Below, piece by piece: positions 42,835 to 51,339 of a DNA stretch of 64,000 nucleotides (position 1 is the stretch's first letter; each line of letters starts with the position of its first letter). Source of the stretch: Natronococcus roseus (GTDB lineage: Archaea; Halobacteriota; Halobacteria; Halobacteriales; Natrialbaceae); assembly GCF_043677095.1 (NCBI RefSeq), contig NZ_JBHLJR010000004.1, positions 372,001-436,000 of the forward strand. Reading direction: 5' to 3'. The notes beneath the pieces were generated by a model. The model was not told the DNA's origin. It ran no database searches and was given only the letters and a program-made list of their open reading frames with translations. The translations under genes were made by a program, and so were the position numbers.

Positions 42835-43013
42835 TGAAGTCGGACATCCGGGTCTGTTCGGCGTGGCGCGACGCCCACGACCGCCCGGTGTACACCCTTC
42901 TGTCGACCTGTCCCGACTGCGGCGCCGAGGCCGTAAACAGCGCGCCGGCGCCGTTCGACCCCGAGGACGCCTACGGCGAGTACCGACGCGCTCTTAAACG
43001 TCGCAGTCGCTGA
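42834..43013 (+). CDS. nop10: H/ACA RNP protein Nop10
   Basis: The 59-aa protein MKSDIRVCSAWRDAHDRPVY has the zinc knuckle pattern of archaeal Nop10 (single Cys early, then CPDCG) and the basic tail RRALKRRSR. It joins Cbf5, Gar1 and L7Ae in the pseudouridine-guide RNP. Its ATG shares the last base of the aIF2-alpha stop. A TATA-like CTCTTAAACG in its 3' end may drive the PAC2 gene. Confidence 0.93.
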   Translation: MKSDIRVCSAWRDAHDRPVYTLLSTCPDCGAEAVNSAPAPFDPEDAYGEYRRALKRRSR

Positions 43014-43019
43014 TACGGT

Positions 43020-43796
43020 ATGGACGAACTCGAGATCGACGCGGTCGCCGAGGTCGAGCTGGACGACCCCGTACTCGTCGAGGGGCTGCCCGGCGTCGGA
43101 CACGTCGGCAGCCTCGCGGCCGAACACCTCCTCGAGGAGCTCGAGGGCGAGAGCACTCTCGTCCGCCGGATCTACTCTCACGAGTTCCCGCCGAAGGTGA
43201 GCATCGAGGACGGCGTCGCCGACCTGACCTGCGCCGAGATCCACGCCGTCTCGGTCCCCGACGGTCGCGACCTGCTCGTGTTGACCGGCGACCACCAGGC
43301 CCAGACCAACGATGGCCACTACGTGCTGGCGTCGGCGTTTCTCGACGTCGCCGAGGAGTTCGGCGCGAGCGAGCTGTACGCCCTCGGCGGCGTGCCGACC
43401 GGCGAACTGATCGACGAGTACGCCGTCGTCGGCGCGGTCAGCGACGAGTCGCTGGTCGAGACCCTCGAGGACGCGGGCGTCGAGTTCCGCGAGGACGAGC
43501 CCGCCGGCGGCATCGTCGGCGTCTCCGGACTCCTGCTCGGACTGGGCGAGCGCCGGGGCTTCGAGGCCGCCTGCCTGATGGGCGAAACAAGCGGCTACCT
43601 CGTCGACCCCAAGAGCGCCCGCGCGGTGCTCGAGGTGCTCGAGGAGCTGCTCGGGTTCGAACTCGACTACGAGAGTCTCGACGAGCGTGCCGACGAGATG
43701 GAGGACGTCATCGGCAAGATCCAGGAGATGGAACAGCAGCAACAACAACAGCAGATGGACGTGCCGACCGACGACGACCTGCGCTACATCGGGTAG
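43020..43796 (+). CDS. PAC2 family proteasome-assembly chaperone-like protein
   Basis: The 258-aa protein has the PAC2 pattern: PVLVEGLPGVGHVGSLAAEHL, LLVLTGDHQAQ, YALGGVPTGE, GVSGLLLGLGERRG. The archaeal relatives PbaA/PbaB bind proteasome subunits. Near the C-terminus is a run of seven Gln followed by MDVPTDDDLRYIG. The end is not a clean HbYX motif (the Tyr is third from last). It follows nop10 after 6 bp. Confidence 0.85.
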   Translation: MDELEIDAVAEVELDDPVLVEGLPGVGHVGSLAAEHLLEELEGESTLVRRIYSHEFPPKVSIEDGVADLTCAEIHAVSVPDGRDLLVLTGDHQAQTNDGHYVLASAFLDVAEEFGASELYALGGVPTGELIDEYAVVGAVSDESLVETLEDAGVEFREDEPAGGIVGVSGLLLGLGERRGFEAACLMGETSGYLVDPKSARAVLEVLEELLGFELDYESLDERADEMEDVIGKIQEMEQQQQQQQMDVPTDDDLRYIG

Positions 43797-43872
43797 TCGC
43801 TTCGATTCGAGTCGGCTGCCGCGAGTAACGTCGTACTCGTGTTATATCGTTCTGGGCGTAGTGGTCCCGGAC

Positions 43873-44052
43873 ATGGCACACAGCCCCGAACTTCCGGAAA
43901 AGTACGTCTGTGTCGACTGTCAGACGATACACGCCGGAACGGTCGCCGAGCGTACCGACACCGGCCACCGGTACGAGCCACCCGAAGCGTGTGGCTGTTG
44001 TGGCGGGACTGAATTCGTATCCGAAGCGGACTGGCCCCACGTCGACCGGTAG
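43873..44052 (+). CDS. 59-aa zinc-ribbon protein
   Basis: This small protein (MAHSPELPEKYVCVDCQTIH..) has two metal knuckles, CVDC and CGCC, in a rubredoxin-like arrangement, and ends in FVSEADWPHVDR. No other domain. It is probably structural or regulatory; its partner is unknown. It starts 76 bp after the PAC2 gene. Confidence 0.72.
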   Translation: MAHSPELPEKYVCVDCQTIHAGTVAERTDTGHRYEPPEACGCCGGTEFVSEADWPHVDR

Positions 44053-44131
44053 CGTGGTTCGCCCGCCGTCCCAGGCCAGCTGACCCCCGCGAATCGCGAA
44101 CACTATTTTCGCCTCGACCAACGGACCACAC

Positions 44132-45511
44132 ATGACCAACCCTCGAGCGATCGAGCGCTACGACGTCGCCGTCGTCGGCGCGGGGCTCGCCGGGCTGACG
44201 GCGGCACGGGAGCTGACCGACGCCGGGTTCGAGGTAGTCGTCCTCGAGGCCAGAGACCGCGTCGGCGGTCGGACGGCCGCGGGCTCGCTGTCGACCGGCG
44301 ACGCGATCGACCGCGGCGCGGAGTGGATCGGTGCTGACCACGACCGGATCCTCGAGCTGGTTGAGGAGTTCGACCTCGAGCTTCGCGAGCAGTACGACGC
44401 GGGCCTCGATCGGGTCGCCGTCGCGGGCGAAGTGTTCGACCACGAGGACCGCTTTCGGGCACTTCCGGAGAAGTCGGCCGCGGAGCTGCGGGCGGCGCTC
44501 GAGCGGATCGAGAGCCTCCGTTGCGACGTTCCCCTCGAGTCGCCCGACGAGGCGCCCGATGCCGAGCGGTGGGACGGGACGACCCTCGAGTCCTGGAAGC
44601 GGGAGACGATGGCGACCGAGGCCGCCCGGGAGGCGTTCGACGCGTTCGTCCGCGCCGAGTTCACCGTCGAGCCGAGCGCGATCTCGCTACTGTACTTCCT
44701 CGCGGCCGTCGACGCCGGCGGCGGACTCGAGAGCCCCGGCGAGTCGACCAGCGCAACGCAGGAGTATCGCCTCGCCGGCAGCACCCAGCAGCTCTCGGAC
44801 GGGCTCGCCGACGGTCTCGGCGACGCGATCCGACTGAACGAACCGGTTCGCCGGCTCGAGCGACGGGACGATGGCGTGACGCTCGAGACCGACGACGGAG
44901 CGTACGCGGTCTCGGACGCCATCGTCGCCGTCCCGCCGCCGCTGATCGACCGCATCGACCACGAGCCGCCGCTGCCCGCCCGTCGACAGGGGCTGGTCCA
45001 GCGGATGCCGATGGGCGCGGTGATCAAGTGTTTCGCCGCCTACGAGGAGCCGTTCTGGCGCGAGGACGGCTACTCGGGGTCGGTGCTGGCGACCGACGGC
45101 ATCGTAACCGAAATCGCGGACGGAACGCTCCCCGACGGGGACCGGGGTCTCCTGGTCGGGTTCGTCGCCGGCGCCGATGCCCTCGAGTGGAGCGACCGTC
45201 CCGCGGCCGAGCGCCGGGATCGGGTGCTCGAGGAGTTCGGCCGCTACCTCGGGCCGCAGGCGACCGATCCGCTGGCGTACGACGACGAGGCCTGGTCGAA
45301 GACCCGGTGGTCGACGGGCGGGTACAACGCCGCGATGACCCCGGGGACGCTGACGTCCTGTGGCGACACGCTCCGCGAACCGGTCGGTCGCGTCCGCTGG
45401 GCCGGGTCGGAGACGGCCCTCGAGTGGCGCGGCTTCATGGAGGGAGCGATCCGCTCGGGGGAGCGGGTCGCGAGCGAAATTCTCGAGGATCGCAGTGATC
45501 GAGGGGGCTGA
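44132..45511 (+). CDS. Flavin amine oxidase family protein
   Basis: The 459-aa FAD enzyme has the dinucleotide-binding motif DVAVVGAGLAGLTAARELTDAG, the acidic partner VLEARDRVGGRT, and the C-terminal FAD-binding segment VRWAGSETALEWRGFMEGAI of monoamine oxidases. It oxidises an amine, an alkene or a polyene; the substrate is unknown. TATA-like ACTATTTTCG about 27 bp upstream indicates a leaderless transcript. Confidence 0.88.
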   Translation: MTNPRAIERYDVAVVGAGLAGLTAARELTDAGFEVVVLEARDRVGGRTAAGSLSTGDAIDRGAEWIGADHDRILELVEEFDLELREQYDAGLDRVAVAGEVFDHEDRFRALPEKSAAELRAALERIESLRCDVPLESPDEAPDAERWDGTTLESWKRETMATEAAREAFDAFVRAEFTVEPSAISLLYFLAAVDAGGGLESPGESTSATQEYRLAGSTQQLSDGLADGLGDAIRLNEPVRRLERRDDGVTLETDDGAYAVSDAIVAVPPPLIDRIDHEPPLPARRQGLVQRMPMGAVIKCFAAYEEPFWREDGYSGSVLATDGIVTEIADGTLPDGDRGLLVGFVAGADALEWSDRPAAERRDRVLEEFGRYLGPQATDPLAYDDEAWSKTRWSTGGYNAAMTPGTLTSCGDTLREPVGRVRWAGSETALEWRGFMEGAIRSGERVASEILEDRSDRGG

Positions 45512-45578
45512 TCGGTCGGTCGGCGAGAATCCGTCGGACCGTTCCCGGAACGCGGGGCCGGAACACCGCTCGGCTCGA

Positions 45579-46358
45579 CTACCCCTCGAGGACTTCGTAG
45601 GAGACGGCAGCGTCCCGTAACGTGTCGGTGACTCGACCGACGGCCTCGGTCGTCGCAACTGCCGTGACTGCAAGCCCGCGTTCGGCGGCATCGGTCGCGA
45701 CCTCGCCGACGGCGAAGGTGACGGCGGGATCAACGTCGGCTCGTCGGCAGGCGACGACCGCCTCGACGCCCGTCGCGAGGACGAGGTCGGCGTCTTCGCA
45801 GTGCTCGGTGATCGCTTTCGCGCTGATCTCGCGGCTGCCACCCGACCGCACCGCGGGTACCTGCAGGACGGTGACGGAGCCGGGCTCGAGGTCGATAACG
45901 CCCTCGAAGCTCGTGACGCCGACGTCGGTGCCGGCCTCGGCGTCGGTCGTCGCGACGCCCGTCGCCGGTCCGACCTCGCCGGGTTCCGCGTGGAGCAGCC
46001 CCTCGTCGATCGACAGCGAGACGATGTCGCCCTCCTCGAGATCCTCGAGTGCGATCGCGGTGTCCTCGCCCATCGCGCCCAGCACGTCCTCGGTGACGTG
46101 GTCGGCGAACCGTCGAACGTCGCCGGCGGCCTGAAAGAGCCAGTCGACCCCTTCCTTGGTGACCCGATACCGGGAGCGGCCCTCCTTCTCGACGAGCCCG
46201 TCGTCGACGAGTTCGCGGATGTACTCGCTTACGGCCTGGCTCGTGACGCCGACCTCCTCGGCGATCTCTCCCTGGCTGACGGCGGGCTGGCGCTCGGCGA
46301 TCTGGACGAGGATCCGGAACCGCGTCGCAGCCCGTTTGTTATCGAGGACGTCGACCAT
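45579..46358 (-). CDS. Winged-helix transcriptional regulator with C-terminal sensor domain (DUF7839-like)
   Basis: The 259-aa protein has a MarR-type winged helix at residues about 10-70 (ISQGEIAEEV-like: VSQGEIAEEVGVTSQAVSEY, then wing KEGRSRYRVTKEG). A larger domain of alternating strands and helices follows (GDIVSLSIDEGLLHAEPGE; VTVLQVPAVRSGGS) and may bind a ligand. Haloarchaeal and methanogen homologues share this design; targets are unknown. It is divergent from artA, a possible target. ATG 46358 opens at the DNA-binding domain. Confidence 0.78.
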   Translation of the reverse strand: MVDVLDNKRAATRFRILVQIAERQPAVSQGEIAEEVGVTSQAVSEYIRELVDDGLVEKEGRSRYRVTKEGVDWLFQAAGDVRRFADHVTEDVLGAMGEDTAIALEDLEEGDIVSLSIDEGLLHAEPGEVGPATGVATTDAEAGTDVGVTSFEGVIDLEPGSVTVLQVPAVRSGGSREISAKAITEHCEDADLVLATGVEAVVACRRADVDPAVTFAVGEVATDAAERGLAVTAVATTEAVGRVTDTLRDAAVSYEVLEG

Positions 46359-46459
46359 ACGGGTCGTTTTCCCCCAGCGCGGCAAAAAAGGTACGCAGTC
46401 GCCGGTCGGTTTCGGTCGTCGAGGCAACAAGTTGATACCGCGAGAGTACATCAGAAAGA

Positions 46460-47476
46460 ATGACTATGTCGCCGCCCTCCTCGACGTCGGTCGGACTCGA
46501 GACCGCCGTCGGCGTCGCGTCTACGGGCAACGGTGCGGTCGGTTCGGCGCTCCGGAGCGCCCAGCCGATCGACGCGCTGGCCTGGATCGCCATCGTCGCC
46601 TTCGGCCTCGCGTTGCTCGTTCGGTGGTCGGACGTCGTGGTTCCCGCCCGTCCGATCGCGGGGGTCGCCTGGCTCCTCTTTGGCACCTACTGGCTGACGA
46701 TGGTGCCGTACTACTACTACGACGCACAGAGCCCCCTCCAGACGGTACTGGCGCTCGTCGCCTTACCGCTGTGTGCCTACACCGGCTACCTGCTCTGGAA
46801 CGGCCGGGAGTCGCTGTTCGTGCTGACCAAGGCCGTCGCGCTCATGGGGCTGATCTACCTGCCCGCGGAGACGATCCCGATCGTCCGCCAGTGGCTGATC
46901 GAGACGACCGCGGTCCAGACCCACTACGGGATGGAGCTGCTGGGTCACAGCCCCGGCATCAACGAGGGCATGAACGGGTACGAGAGCCGGTTCAACTTCA
47001 ACTCCGAGGAGACGGCGACGGGCCGAACGACGTACATCGTCCTCGCCTGTACCGGGCTCGGGAGCATGGCTATCTTCGGCGGACTGATTGCCGCGGTGTC
47101 GGCTCCGCTGCGGCGAAAGCTGACGGCGTTCGCGCTCGCGATCGGCGTCATCTGGCTGCTGAACCTCGTCCGGAACGTCTTCATCGGTCTGGCGACCCCA
47201 CACGGCTGGTTCCAGCAGGACCTCGTCGTCTCGCTGGTGACGACCTACATGGGCGCCGAGGAGGCCCGCGTCTCCTACCTCGTCGCGCACAACTACATCT
47301 CCCAGCTGCTGGCGGTCGTCGCCCTGATCGGCGTCACCTACCTGGTGGTCAAGATCCTCCCCGAGGTCCTCGAGCCCCTCGAGGAGGTGCTGTTCGTGCT
47401 CACGGGCACGGAGTACGATCTCGAGACGGCCCTCGGCGCGGACGTCCGGACCGACGGCGGCTCTCGCGACACATGA
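46460..47476 (+). CDS. artA: Archaeosortase A
   Basis: The 338-aa membrane protein has about eight helices and the archaeosortase signature: Cys197 in YIVLACTGLGSM and Arg238 in LLNLVRNVFIG, with a conserved EEARVSYLVAHNYISQ segment (Arg270/His277) supplying the last catalytic residue. The Cys-Arg spacing of 41 matches the Haloferax enzyme. ArtA cuts near a PGF motif in the C-terminus of S-layer and pilin-like proteins and replaces it with a lipid. It overlaps the phosphoesterase gene by 4 bp. Confidence 0.93.
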   Translation: MTMSPPSSTSVGLETAVGVASTGNGAVGSALRSAQPIDALAWIAIVAFGLALLVRWSDVVVPARPIAGVAWLLFGTYWLTMVPYYYYDAQSPLQTVLALVALPLCAYTGYLLWNGRESLFVLTKAVALMGLIYLPAETIPIVRQWLIETTAVQTHYGMELLGHSPGINEGMNGYESRFNFNSEETATGRTTYIVLACTGLGSMAIFGGLIAAVSAPLRRKLTAFALAIGVIWLLNLVRNVFIGLATPHGWFQQDLVVSLVTTYMGAEEARVSYLVAHNYISQLLAVVALIGVTYLVVKILPEVLEPLEEVLFVLTGTEYDLETALGADVRTDGGSRDT

Positions 47477-48192
47477 CCGACGCCGTCGACGTCCCCTTCG
47501 AACTGGACGATCGAGCGGTCTACTTTCCCCGCGCCGAGACGCTCGTTCTCGCGGACCTCCACCTCGGACGCGGCGCCGCCTCGAGGGTCCAGGCACCGAT
47601 CGGCGGCGAGGAGGACGTCGGCGACAGGCTCGAGGAACTGCTCGCCGCCCGGAACCCCGAAACGGTCGTGATCGCCGGCGATCTGCTGCACTCGTTTTCC
47701 CGGATCCCTCGCGGCGTCGAACGATCGATCACCCGGCTCGTCGACGGCGTCGAGGCCGCCGGTGCCTCGCTGGTCGTTACCCCCGGTAACCACGATACGA
47801 TGCTCGAGTCGGTGCTCGACGGCGAGACGACAGCCGCGTACCGGCTGGCCGACGGGGAGACCGTCGTCTGTCACGGCCACGAGTCGCCTCCGGACGATGT
47901 CCGCGACGCGACACGGTACGTCGTCGGGCACGAACATCCCGCGATCGAGATCGACGGGCGAAAACGGCCCTGCACACTGTACGATCCCGGCGATGACGAC
48001 CGCACGGCGACCCTGATCCTCCCGGCGTTTACTCGCCTCGCGGGCGGTCGAACCGTCAACCGACTCCGCTCGAGCGACCTGCAGTCGCCGCTGATCGGCG
48101 ATCTCGACGACTACTACCCGGCCGTCTACGATCGCTCGAGCGGGGAGACCCTGTGGTTCCCGCCGTTAGGAGAGTCGCGTCACCTCCTCTGA
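47473..48192 (+). CDS. Metallophosphoesterase, calcineurin-like
   Basis: The 239-aa protein has the metal-binding motifs ADLHLGRG, VIAGDLLHSF, GNHDTM and the later GHEHP of the calcineurin fold, in the order seen in archaeal DNA-ligase-associated or MJ0037-type phosphoesterases. It hydrolyses phosphoester bonds with two metal ions; the substrate is unknown. Its ATG lies within the artA stop (ATGA), so both are made from one mRNA. Confidence 0.88.
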   Translation: MTDAVDVPFELDDRAVYFPRAETLVLADLHLGRGAASRVQAPIGGEEDVGDRLEELLAARNPETVVIAGDLLHSFSRIPRGVERSITRLVDGVEAAGASLVVTPGNHDTMLESVLDGETTAAYRLADGETVVCHGHESPPDDVRDATRYVVGHEHPAIEIDGRKRPCTLYDPGDDDRTATLILPAFTRLAGGRTVNRLRSSDLQSPLIGDLDDYYPAVYDRSSGETLWFPPLGESRHLL

Positions 48193-48266
48193 ACAGAAAT
48201 ATAAAATTAAAAGACTGTATCCAAGGAAAGACATATAGTACATCACACATACCCTCCGGTAGCAAG

Positions 48267-48671
48267 ATGGCCGAACCCGTGGAACATCATTCGGTTGCGG
48301 ATCGCCTCGTCTGCCCGAACTGTCCGGCGGACTACCCGACGCCGTTCTCGAGGCGACGGATCAGCTGTCGGCGCTGCGGAACCGACTTCCTGGCGCCCGA
48401 CGAGGCCCGCGACGGGAACAGCTGTCCGGAGGACGACGGTCGCGAGACGGGATCCGACGCGAGAGCCAAGACGGACCGAGCGGTCGACGGCGGGAGCGAC
48501 GATCGAATCGCTCCTTACCTGCGGACGATCCGGACGAGTGCGCCGGCTATCGCACTCGGATTCAACGGCGTCGCACTCGGGTTCTGGCTCGTCGGCGCCG
48601 CATCCTTCGAAATCGCCGTGATGAGCGTACTGCTCGTTACGAACGGAGTTCTCTTTCAGGACCGACTCTGA
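48267..48671 (+). CDS. Zinc-ribbon membrane protein
   Basis: The 134-aa protein has a zinc ribbon near its start (CPNCPADYP..CRRCGTDFL), a charged linker, and two C-terminal membrane helices (APAIALGFNGVALGFWLVG, IAVMSVLLVTNGVLF). The ribbon is predicted on the cytoplasmic side. Function unknown. A TATA-like ACATATAGTA lies about 35 bp before the ATG. Confidence 0.65.
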   Translation: MAEPVEHHSVADRLVCPNCPADYPTPFSRRRISCRRCGTDFLAPDEARDGNSCPEDDGRETGSDARAKTDRAVDGGSDDRIAPYLRTIRTSAPAIALGFNGVALGFWLVGAASFEIAVMSVLLVTNGVLFQDRL

Positions 48672-48744
48672 TCGGACGTTCGGCCATCGAGGTCCTGAAA
48701 CGGTTTACTTTACCGCTCGAGTGCGAACAGGAGTGCAGTGACGT

Positions 48745-50043
48745 TCACCGGCGACTGCGGAGGTCGTCTACCGCCGCCTTCGCCGCGAGGCGCCCGCTCT
48801 TCATCGCGCCCTGGATCGACGACCACTGGGTGTAATCACCCGCCAGATAGACCGGACCGTCCGGATCGCGGGGATCGGGCAGTCGATCGCGAAAGCCCGG
48901 TGGCTGCGCGAACTGCGCGAACTCGATTCGGTCAGTCCGCCGGGTCTCGAGTGCGTCGAACTGACGGTCGGGGTACCACGACTCGAGGGTCTCGCGGGTG
49001 ATCGTCTCGAGTTCCGCGTCGCTCTCCTCGCGCTCCCCGAGGTAGGTCGCGCTGATCAGTTCGGCGCCGTCGGGGGCGTACTCGGGAGCGACCGCGCTGT
49101 GGGGAACGATCTGGTTCGGGCCCTCGTCGGCCGTGTTGAGGAGGAGCTTTCCTCCGGATTCGAGATCCGTCCCCGCCGGTAACTCGTAGTACTGGGTGAC
49201 GCAGGCTCGGGCGTCGGTGGGGATCGACTCGACACCCGTCAGCCCCCGCGCCGCGGGCGGATCGGTCGCAACCACGACCGCGTCGACGTCGTACTCGCTC
49301 TCGGTCGCGGTTACCGTCGCCGACTCCCCGTTCGCGCCCTCGACCGAGACGTCGGTCACCTCGGTCTCGAGTCGGATGCTGGCGCCGGCATCCCGCGCGT
49401 GCTGGGCCAGCTGGGCCGGGACCGCGGCCATCCCGGTCGCGGGAACGGCCGCACGGCTCGTCAACAGCGTCCGGAACGTGTGCTCGAAGACCCGGCTCGA
49501 GGTCGACAGCGACCGATCGAGGGTGATCCCGCCGTAGAAGGGGGCGACGAAGTTGTGGATAAACCGGTCCGAGAATCCGCGATCGCGGAGGAATTCCTCG
49601 ATGGTCGTGTCCGGTTCGGAACGGTCGAAGATCGTCTCCGGATCGCGTCGGGCGAGTTCGACCGCCAGCCGCGCGACGCGGAGCTTGTCTCCCGTCGAGA
49701 CGTCCGTGTTCGACAGCGTCGCGAACAACGCTCGTGGATCCCGGATCGGATCCGATAGCGTCGACCGACGGCCGGGTCGAGCGAGGCACGCACCCGGCGC
49801 GAACCGGCGCAGATCGAGACGCTCGAGATCGAGCTCCCGCTGGACGGCGGGGTACGACGGGAACAGTACCTGAAATCCGCGGTCGAACCGGAACCCCCTG
49901 TGTTCCTGGGTCCAAACCCGTCCGCCGACGTTTTCCGAGCGTTCGAGCAACGTTACGTCCAGTCCCGCACCGGCGAGATGCCGTGCGGCGACGAGTCCGG
50001 CGAGCCCGCCGCCGGCGACGACGGCTCGCGGCGTCTGAGTCAT
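48745..50043 (-). CDS. FAD-dependent oxidoreductase (phytoene-desaturase/PPOX-like)
   Basis: The 432-aa protein has the FAD motif VVAGGGLAGLVAARHLAGAG, LLERSENVGGRV, and the C-terminal FAD segment YLAGDYTQWSSIQGAMKSGR. This is the pattern of the protoporphyrinogen oxidase/phytoene desaturase group. No carotenoid or haem gene is adjacent, so the substrate is open. It lies directly downstream of the 45-aa membrane protein gene on the same strand. Confidence 0.87.
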   Translation of the reverse strand: MTQTPRAVVAGGGLAGLVAARHLAGAGLDVTLLERSENVGGRVWTQEHRGFRFDRGFQVLFPSYPAVQRELDLERLDLRRFAPGACLARPGRRSTLSDPIRDPRALFATLSNTDVSTGDKLRVARLAVELARRDPETIFDRSEPDTTIEEFLRDRGFSDRFIHNFVAPFYGGITLDRSLSTSSRVFEHTFRTLLTSRAAVPATGMAAVPAQLAQHARDAGASIRLETEVTDVSVEGANGESATVTATESEYDVDAVVVATDPPAARGLTGVESIPTDARACVTQYYELPAGTDLESGGKLLLNTADEGPNQIVPHSAVAPEYAPDGAELISATYLGEREESDAELETITRETLESWYPDRQFDALETRRTDRIEFAQFAQPPGFRDRLPDPRDPDGPVYLAGDYTQWSSIQGAMKSGRLAAKAAVDDLRSRR

Positions 50044-50110
50044 ATTCGGTCGTTGGAAACCGAGACGGAAAGTCGTACCCGTCGCGGACGCCGGGCAAAC
50101 CCCGAACTCG

Positions 50111-50248
50111 TCAGTGGTCCGTCAGCAGCCGGAGGACAACCCCGGCCAGAATCACCGGAATACCGATCGCGGCGGTGATAAACGGCGGAACCGGGACCAG
50201 AAGCAGTGCAACACCGAGCAGGGCGACGATCGTCGACACTCTGACCAT
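50111..50248 (-). CDS. 45-aa two-helix membrane protein
   Basis: The short frame encodes a protein made almost entirely of two hydrophobic helices (STIVALLGVALLLVPVP and TAAIGIPVILAGVVLRLL) joined by a Pro-rich turn, ending LLTDH. It has an ATG, full codon bias of this genome and no upstream stop conflict. The opposite strand is also open but encodes a charged, low-quality peptide. It lies 67 bp upstream of the flavoprotein gene. Confidence 0.6.
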   Translation of the reverse strand: MVRVSTIVALLGVALLLVPVPPFITAAIGIPVILAGVVLRLLTDH

Positions 50249-50339
50249 ACCGTTCAGTGGGCCTCGCGACGGGTACCGCTGTGGCAGGCATCTCCAGCGC
50301 GTGCGCCGATTCGATCGGCGATCGACGGAAGCCCACTCC

Positions 50340-50423
50340 TATCGTAACAACTGAAGCTGTTTGCACACCGATCACACAGCCGTCGTGCGATCGGGTGCGC
50401 ACTGACTTTCAGTGGCTACTATA
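50340..50423 (-). repeat. 84-bp palindromic dispersed repeat, copy B
   Basis: This is the reverse complement of copy A (4863-4946) with two differences, both near the distal end. Its right end GGCTACTATA supplies a TATA-like box about 28 bp before the metallo-hydrolase ATG at 50449. The corresponding end of copy A faces the small membrane gene, so both copies have the same orientation relative to the neighbouring gene. Confidence 0.9.
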
Positions 50424-50448
50424 ACTTCCGACCGACCGTAGGGACGGT

Positions 50449-51240
50449 ATGGTCGATGTGACACTCACGCCGATCGAGCGCGGCACGATCACGACCGACT
50501 ACAACCACATCCTCGAGGGCCACACGGTGGGGACGGCAGACGACCCGAATCCCGAGACGACGATGGGCGACGGCCCCGTCTACAACGTCGTGATCGACCA
50601 CCCTGAGGCGACGATCCTCTGGGACACCGGCTCCCACCCTGAAGCCGATTCGGGCCACTGGCCCGCCGAGCTGTACGCAGCCTTCGAACACACCGGGCTC
50701 CGGCCGCTCGAGGACGACCTCGAGTCGGCCGGCTACGCACTCGAGGAGATCGACTGCGTGATCCAGAGCCACCTCCACCTCGACCACGCGGGCGGGCTGT
50801 ACGCCTTCGAGGGAACCGACGTGCCGATCGTCGTCCACGAGCGGGAGCTGAAACACGCCTACTACAGCGCCAAGACCGACGCGGGCGACGAGGCCTACCT
50901 CGCGGGCGACTTCGACCGGGAGCTCAACTGGGATATCGTTCACGGCGACCGCGAGGGGCGCTTCCGCGATCTCGAGCTCGTCCGTCTACCGGGTCACACA
51001 CCCGGCCTGTTGGGAGTTCGTCTCGAACTCGAGGACGCGGGCACCGTCCTGATCGCGGGCGACCAGGCCTACGTCCGGGAGAACTACGAGGACGAACACC
51101 CGATGGGCGGGAGCCTACTGTGGTGCAAGCGGTCCTGGCTCGAGAGCCATCGGCTGCTCGAGGAGGAGGCGAGACGCCACGACGCGACGATTATCTGCGG
51201 TCACGACGAGCGGGATCTCGAGACGTTGCGGGAGCTGTAG
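50449..51240 (+). CDS. MBL-fold metallo-hydrolase, AHL-lactonase-like
   Basis: The 263-aa enzyme has the metal motif SHLHLDHAGG (His-x-His-x-Asp-His), a second His in LPGHTPGLLG, the bridging Asp in LIAGDQAYV and the final His in IICGHDERDL. The layout matches the N-acyl-homoserine lactonase group, but many members hydrolyse other esters or lactones. Its promoter appears to come from the end of the 84-bp repeat. Confidence 0.87.
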   Translation: MVDVTLTPIERGTITTDYNHILEGHTVGTADDPNPETTMGDGPVYNVVIDHPEATILWDTGSHPEADSGHWPAELYAAFEHTGLRPLEDDLESAGYALEEIDCVIQSHLHLDHAGGLYAFEGTDVPIVVHERELKHAYYSAKTDAGDEAYLAGDFDRELNWDIVHGDREGRFRDLELVRLPGHTPGLLGVRLELEDAGTVLIAGDQAYVRENYEDEHPMGGSLLWCKRSWLESHRLLEEEARRHDATIICGHDERDLETLREL

Positions 51241-51339
51241 CGGTTCGTCGGCGGGGGCCGACCGTCCGCCTCACACTCGGTTGGGACGAGACCCGCGCGG
51301 CGAGCTGACCTTTATGACGGGTGTCAGGGTAGTGGTCGT

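Noticed and set aside
43729..43755. CAG/CAA run in the PAC2 gene as an unstable repeat
   Set aside because: The seven glutamines use mixed CAG and CAA codons, and the run lies in a linker before a normal C-terminus, so it looks stable and translated.
50114..50347. 77-codon plus-strand frame opposite the 45-aa membrane protein
   Set aside because: Its composition (Gln/Arg/Asp repeats) is unlike real genes here; the minus strand gives a clean two-helix protein with ATG and stop.
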